Source: Pseudonocardia kunmingensis (GTDB lineage: Bacteria > Actinomycetota > Actinomycetes > Mycobacteriales > Pseudonocardiaceae). Taken from it: a DNA stretch of 64,000 nucleotides. The DNA lies in assembly GCF_006716445.1 (NCBI RefSeq), contig NZ_VFPA01000001.1:1-64000 (forward strand), in the 5' to 3' direction. A program made the translations under genes and the position numbers. Shown here in pieces: positions 60,625-64,000 of this stretch (within the stretch, counting starts at the first letter, position 1; every line of letters begins with the position of its first letter). Under the pieces are notes generated by a model. The model was not told where the DNA came from, ran no database searches, and saw only the letters and a list, made by a program, of their open reading frames with translations.

Positions 60625-62019
60625 TCAGACCACTACGTCCGCCGCGATGACCAGCAGGAGTGCGATCACGGACAGCATCGACTGGGCCAGGGTGTAGGTC
60701 TTGAGCGTGCCGCGGGTGGAGAGCCCGAACAGGCTGCGGAACATCCAGAACGCGTTGTCGCTGAACTGTCCGCCGAAGCAGCCGCCCGCGCCGGCCGCGA
60801 GGATGACGAGCGCAGGGCTGAGGCCGAGGTCGGTGACGACCGGTCCGATGATGCCGATCGCCGTCAGGCCGGCGACGGTATGACCGCCGATCGCGGCCCG
60901 CATGATCGCGGCGACCAGCCAGATCACGAGCAGGGGGATCGCCGGGTTCGCCTCGAACAGGCCGGACAGGACGTCCTCGATGCCGGTCGCGGCGATCACC
61001 ACGCCGAGCGAGCCGGCGACCGCTGTGACCGCCAGGATCGTTCCGACGGTCTCCAGTGCCTCCTCGACGATCCTGGCCTGCCCGTCGAGACCCTTGCGCC
61101 GCACCGCGATGGCCAGAGCGGCGAGTGCGCCCGCGAGCAGCGCGATCACCGGCGCACCGAGCAGGTCCAGGACGGGCGAGGTCACGCCCAGGTTCGGCAG
61201 GACGATCCCCGCGACGACGAGGATCAGCACCACCAGCAGTGGGGCGATCGCGACGAACAGCGAGGGGAGCTCTCGTTGGCGGACCTCCGTGGTAGTCGCG
61301 GCGGTCGATCCTGCCCCGCTGACCTCCCGGTCGGGGGTGGCGGCAGTCGCGGAGGCGGTCCCGCCGGCGGCTGCAGCCGGCTCCTCGTCGCGCTCCGGCG
61401 ACCACCAGCCGAGCCGTTCGATGGCCAGGACGTACAGCCAGACGGTGAGGACCGCGCAGGGGATCGCCAGGGCGAAGCCCGGGAGGAGGAGGTCGCCGGG
61501 GTTCAGCGACAGCTGCCCGAGGTAGGCCAGCATGGCCGAGCCCGGGATGACGAGCGCGTTCCCCGCGGCGAGCCCGAGTGCGACCGGACCTGCCAGTGCC
61601 GCGACGGGGCGGCCGGCTAGCAAGGCGACGCGTCGGGCGATCGGCGCGACGACGACCAGCAGCACGTCGTAGTAGATCGATGGGGTGACGGCCGAGAGCG
61701 TGATCCCGAAGGCGTACGGCGACCCGCGCCGGCCGAACAGAGACAGGATCGACTCGACGATCCGTTCGACGGCTCCGTAGCTCGACATGAGCATTCCCAT
61801 GATCACCCCGAGGGTGATCAGCAGGCCGACCTCGGCCATCAGCTGGCCGAAGCCCTCGTTGAGACCATCGACCAGGCCCGCCGGGGACACTCCGGTCGCA
61901 AGCCCGAGCCCGATGGCCCCCAGCAGCAGGGCGAACAATGGGTTGATCTTCACACGCACGATCAGCAGCGCGATCCCCACGAACACCACGAGGTACACGA
62001 CGATCAACCAGGTCGTCAT
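60625..62019 (-). CDS. gntP: GntP-family gluconate/aldonate permease
   Basis: A 464-residue polytopic protein: NPLFALLLGAIGLGLATGVSP, GFGQLMAEVGLLITLGVIMGMLMSSYGAVERIVESIL, SIYYDVLLVVVAPIARRVA, and IMRAAIGGHTVAGLTAIGIIGPVV with GAGGCFGGQFSDNAFWMFRSL. A hydrophilic Ala/Glu-rich loop of about 50 residues sits in the middle. It transports gluconate or related aldonates by proton symport. ATG 62019 has GAGAGGACGG upstream. It diverges from the mandelate-racemase-type gene. Confidence 0.92.
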   Translation of the reverse strand: MTTWLIVVYLVVFVGIALLIVRVKINPLFALLLGAIGLGLATGVSPAGLVDGLNEGFGQLMAEVGLLITLGVIMGMLMSSYGAVERIVESILSLFGRRGSPYAFGITLSAVTPSIYYDVLLVVVAPIARRVALLAGRPVAALAGPVALGLAAGNALVIPGSAMLAYLGQLSLNPGDLLLPGFALAIPCAVLTVWLYVLAIERLGWWSPERDEEPAAAAGGTASATAATPDREVSGAGSTAATTTEVRQRELPSLFVAIAPLLVVLILVVAGIVLPNLGVTSPVLDLLGAPVIALLAGALAALAIAVRRKGLDGQARIVEEALETVGTILAVTAVAGSLGVVIAATGIEDVLSGLFEANPAIPLLVIWLVAAIMRAAIGGHTVAGLTAIGIIGPVVTDLGLSPALVILAAGAGGCFGGQFSDNAFWMFRSLFGLSTRGTLKTYTLAQSMLSVIALLLVIAADVVV

Positions 62020-62141
62020 CGACCCCCGTCCTCTCGATCTCGACGGATGCACCCGGGCAACGCAGGGGCACATGCGAACTCTTCAGATGAATGACACTAG
62101 GAGCCGTAGAGACGCATCGTCAACACGCTGGCCAGCTGCTA

Positions 62142-62158
62142 TAGTCTTCTGAAGACTA
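62142..62158. promoter_or_regulatory. 17-bp perfect palindrome overlapping the leader of the MR-family gene
   Basis: TAGTCTTC-T-GAAGACTA is a perfect inverted repeat ending just before the AGGAGG ribosome site of the gene at 62168. A weaker version (CTTCAGATGAATGACACTA) lies near 62080-62099. It is a likely operator for the GntR protein encoded downstream (63355) and may also govern the divergent gntP gene. Confidence 0.55.
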
Positions 62159-62167
62159 GGAGGACCG

Positions 62168-63337
62168 ATGAAGATCGAGTGCATCGACACGTTCGTGCTG
62201 CGGGTGCCGCTGGGAGCGCGGCGGTTCTACTCGTCGCAGGCCGCGTTCCCGGAGCGCACCAGCATGCTGGTGCGGGTCACCTCCACCGACGGGGTCGTCG
62301 GGTGGGGTGAGGGCGGCCAGTACGGCCCAGCCGAACCGGTGAAGGCCTGCATCGACGAGGTGCTCGCCCCGCAGGTTCTCGCGATGCCCGAGGCCATGCC
62401 CGCCGTCGTCGCCGAGACCCTCTACGCCCGCACCCGCGACTTCGGGCAGAAGGGCACCTATGTGGAGGCGATCAGCGCGATCGACATCGCCCTGTGGGAC
62501 CTCCTGGGTCGGACCCTCGGCGCCCCGGTCTCGACCCTCCTCGGCGGCCGGTTCCGCGAGCGGGTCAAGGCCTACGGCACGAGCGGGTACTACACCGACC
62601 CCGAGTTCCGCGCCGACCGTGACCTGCCGGGCCTGGCCGAGGCCGTCATCGGCCACGTCGCAGACGGGTTCGACATGCTGAAGATGAAGATCGGTCTGCT
62701 CCCGATCGCGCAGGACGCGGCGCGCATCCGTACGGTCCGCGAGGCTGTGGGCGACGACGTCGTCCTGCTCGCCGATGCCAACCACGCCTACAACGCCGCG
62801 ACCGCGATACGGGTGGGTCGGGTGCTCGACGAACACGGGTTCGCCTGCTTCGAGGAGCCCGTGGTCCCGGAGGACCGCGCCGGGTACTCGCGGGTGCGCT
62901 CCGCGGTGGACGTCCCGATCTCCGGTGGCGAGGCCGAGTTCACGCGGTACGGCTTCCGCGACTTCATCGAGCAGGCGCGCGTGGACATCGTCCAGCCCGA
63001 CCTGTGCGTCTGCGGTGGCTTCACCGAGACCCAGCGCATCGCCACGCTCGCCTCGACGCACGGCGCCCGCACCGTGCCGCACGTGTGGGGCTCGGCGGTG
63101 GCGCTCGCGGCCGCCCTGCAGATGTGCAGCGTTCTCCCGCTCTCCCCCTACACCCTGCGCCCGATCCCGCTGCAGAACGAGCCGGTCATCGAGTTCGACC
63201 GCACCCCCAACCCGCTGCGGGACGAGCTGCTGGTCGAGCCCTTCCGGCTCCGGGACGGCCACCTGGACGTCCCCACCGGGGCGGGGCTGGGGATCGAGAT
63301 CGATCTCGACCAGCTGGAGCGCTACCGTACGGCCTGA
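62168..63337 (+). CDS. Mandelate racemase/muconate-lactonizing enzyme family (aldonate dehydratase-like)
   Basis: A 389-residue enolase-superfamily protein: catalytic Lys in DMLKMKIG, metal ligands in VLLADANHAY (Asp), ACFEEPVVPED (Glu) and ISGGEAEFTRY (Glu), and the His of VPHVWGSAVALAAA. It should dehydrate a sugar acid or racemise an alpha-hydroxy acid, giving a 2-keto-3-deoxy acid that an Eda-type aldolase would cleave. ATG 62168 follows AGGAGG. Followed by a GntR gene after 17 bases. Confidence 0.9.
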   Translation: MKIECIDTFVLRVPLGARRFYSSQAAFPERTSMLVRVTSTDGVVGWGEGGQYGPAEPVKACIDEVLAPQVLAMPEAMPAVVAETLYARTRDFGQKGTYVEAISAIDIALWDLLGRTLGAPVSTLLGGRFRERVKAYGTSGYYTDPEFRADRDLPGLAEAVIGHVADGFDMLKMKIGLLPIAQDAARIRTVREAVGDDVVLLADANHAYNAATAIRVGRVLDEHGFACFEEPVVPEDRAGYSRVRSAVDVPISGGEAEFTRYGFRDFIEQARVDIVQPDLCVCGGFTETQRIATLASTHGARTVPHVWGSAVALAAALQMCSVLPLSPYTLRPIPLQNEPVIEFDRTPNPLRDELLVEPFRLRDGHLDVPTGAGLGIEIDLDQLERYRTA

Positions 63338-63354
63338 GTCCGCGGGAGATCACG

Positions 63355-64000
63355 ATGACGGAGAACAGGGGCCCGCGCAGCAAGCTCGCCGACACGGTCG
63401 CCCAGCAGCTGACCACCCTGATCCTTTCCGGTAGCTACCGGGTCGGTTCGAAGCTGCCCTCCGGTGACCTGCTTGCGAGCCAGTTCGGGGTCGGCCGCAG
63501 CTCGATGCGGGAGGCGGTCCGCACGCTGCAGGCAGCGGGGTACCTGCGCAGCACCCAGGGCGTCGGGACCTTCGTCGTCAACGACCGCCCACGCCCCGAC
63601 CCCGTCGACCAGGCCCTGCGCGACGGGTACACGATGCGCGATCTCTTCGAGACCCGCGTCGCGATCGAGGGCAAGACGGCCGAGCTGGCCGCACAGCGGT
63701 ACTCCGACGCCGACCGGTCGGCACTGCTGGCCGTGCTCGAGGCCGCCGAGCACCCCGGCGTCGACCACGACGAGTTCGTCGCGCTCGACGCCCGCTTCCA
63801 CCGCCAGATCGCGGCGGCTGCGGAGAACCCGCTGCTGCTGCACCTGTGGGATTTGATCCAGTCACAGTTCCGGGAGTACTCCCTACGAGTCGTAGGCATG
63901 CCAGGGCGACGCGAGCGTGCGCACAGTGACCACCACGGTATCGCGGAGGCGATCCTCGACCGCGACCCCACGCAGGCCGGAGATCTTGCACGCGCACACG
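63355..64000 (+). CDS. GntR/FadR-family regulator, 3' end outside the window
   Basis: The frame from ATG 63355 (preceded by CGGGAGAT) stays open to position 64000: winged HTH (KLADTVAQQLTTLILSG, PSGDLLASQFGVGRSSMREAVRTLQAAGYLRSTQGVGTFV) and most of an FCD domain (MRDLFETRVAIEGKTAELAAQRY, FVALDARFHRQIAAAAENPLLL, AHSDHHGIAEAILDRDPTQAGDLARAH). Only the last residues are missing. It likely regulates the MR-family gene and gntP. Confidence 0.92.
   Translation, partial: MTENRGPRSKLADTVAQQLTTLILSGSYRVGSKLPSGDLLASQFGVGRSSMREAVRTLQAAGYLRSTQGVGTFVVNDRPRPDPVDQALRDGYTMRDLFETRVAIEGKTAELAAQRYSDADRSALLAVLEAAEHPGVDHDEFVALDARFHRQIAAAAENPLLLHLWDLIQSQFREYSLRVVGMPGRRERAHSDHHGIAEAILDRDPTQAGDLARAH

Overview
The window is very GC-rich, with GTG starts, GTGA/ATGA stop-start overlaps and strong purine-rich ribosome sites, and is rich in catabolic operons and GntR/IclR/LacI/PucR regulators. 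This points to an actinomycete, most likely a Pseudonocardiaceae (Pseudonocardia-like) chromosome; the genus is inferred from style, not from a marker gene.

Left part (1 to about 21 kb) is an accessory, partly decayed region. A truncated MEDS-domain gene and an ABC-exporter remnant lie left of a 3' half of tRNA-Pro(GGG) at 621-661, which looks like the attachment-site scar of an integrated element lying to its right. Inside that side sit a YegP-type protein, a two-gene cassette of lower GC (a four-TM DUF4231/SLATT-like protein followed by a trypsin-like protease) with an unusual repeat- and hairpin-bearing 5' region, two decayed gene fragments, a mobilization module (relaxase plus MobC-like protein), and a three-gene recombinase cassette (tyrosine recombinase, XRE-type HTH protein, multi-zinc-ribbon recombinase-like protein). 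Diverged direct repeats, each with a covarying 21-bp palindrome, lie on both sides of the trio (7.2 and 11.2 kb). From 11.9 to 22.2 kb are LtrA, a broken DUF421 gene, an aldo/keto reductase, a PfpI protein, a broken STAS gene, a PucR regulator with a short upstream ORF, a monooxygenase, a frameshifted alcohol dehydrogenase and a formaldehyde dehydrogenase.

Middle part (23-41 kb) holds two minus-strand catabolic operons. The first, 34.8 to 23.0 kb, reads RraA, TctC, TctB, TctA, enoyl-CoA hydratase, CoA-transferase, enoyl-CoA hydratase, GH88 hydrolase, CoA-transferase, aldo/keto reductase, acyl-CoA dehydrogenase: uptake of a carboxylate, CoA activation, beta-oxidation-like steps and possibly a retro-aldol cleavage. 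A GntR gene diverges from it and TGGTAT/ATACCA palindromes lie in its promoters. The second, 40.7 to 35.8 kb, has an alcohol dehydrogenase, an aldehyde dehydrogenase, a divergent Nramp-fold transporter, a 28-residue membrane peptide and an IclR regulator.

Right part (41-64 kb) is devoted to sugar or sugar-acid catabolism. A plus-strand operon has a nitrilase, a ribose-type ABC importer (binding protein, ATPase, permease), a GMC oxidoreductase with its gluconate-2-dehydrogenase-subunit-3 partner, a LacI regulator, an aldo/keto reductase and a Gfo/Idh/MocA dehydrogenase; tandem LacI-type operators overlap its promoter. A minus-strand operon (60.2 to 52.1 kb) carries an isochorismatase-like hydrolase, a PfpI protein, two further GMC/subunit-3 pairs, an SMP-30 lactonase, a KDPG-aldolase fragment and a GntR regulator. 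GntP permease, a mandelate-racemase-family enzyme and another GntR gene (cut by the window end) complete it: import of aldonates, oxidation of sugars to lactones, hydrolysis and dehydration.
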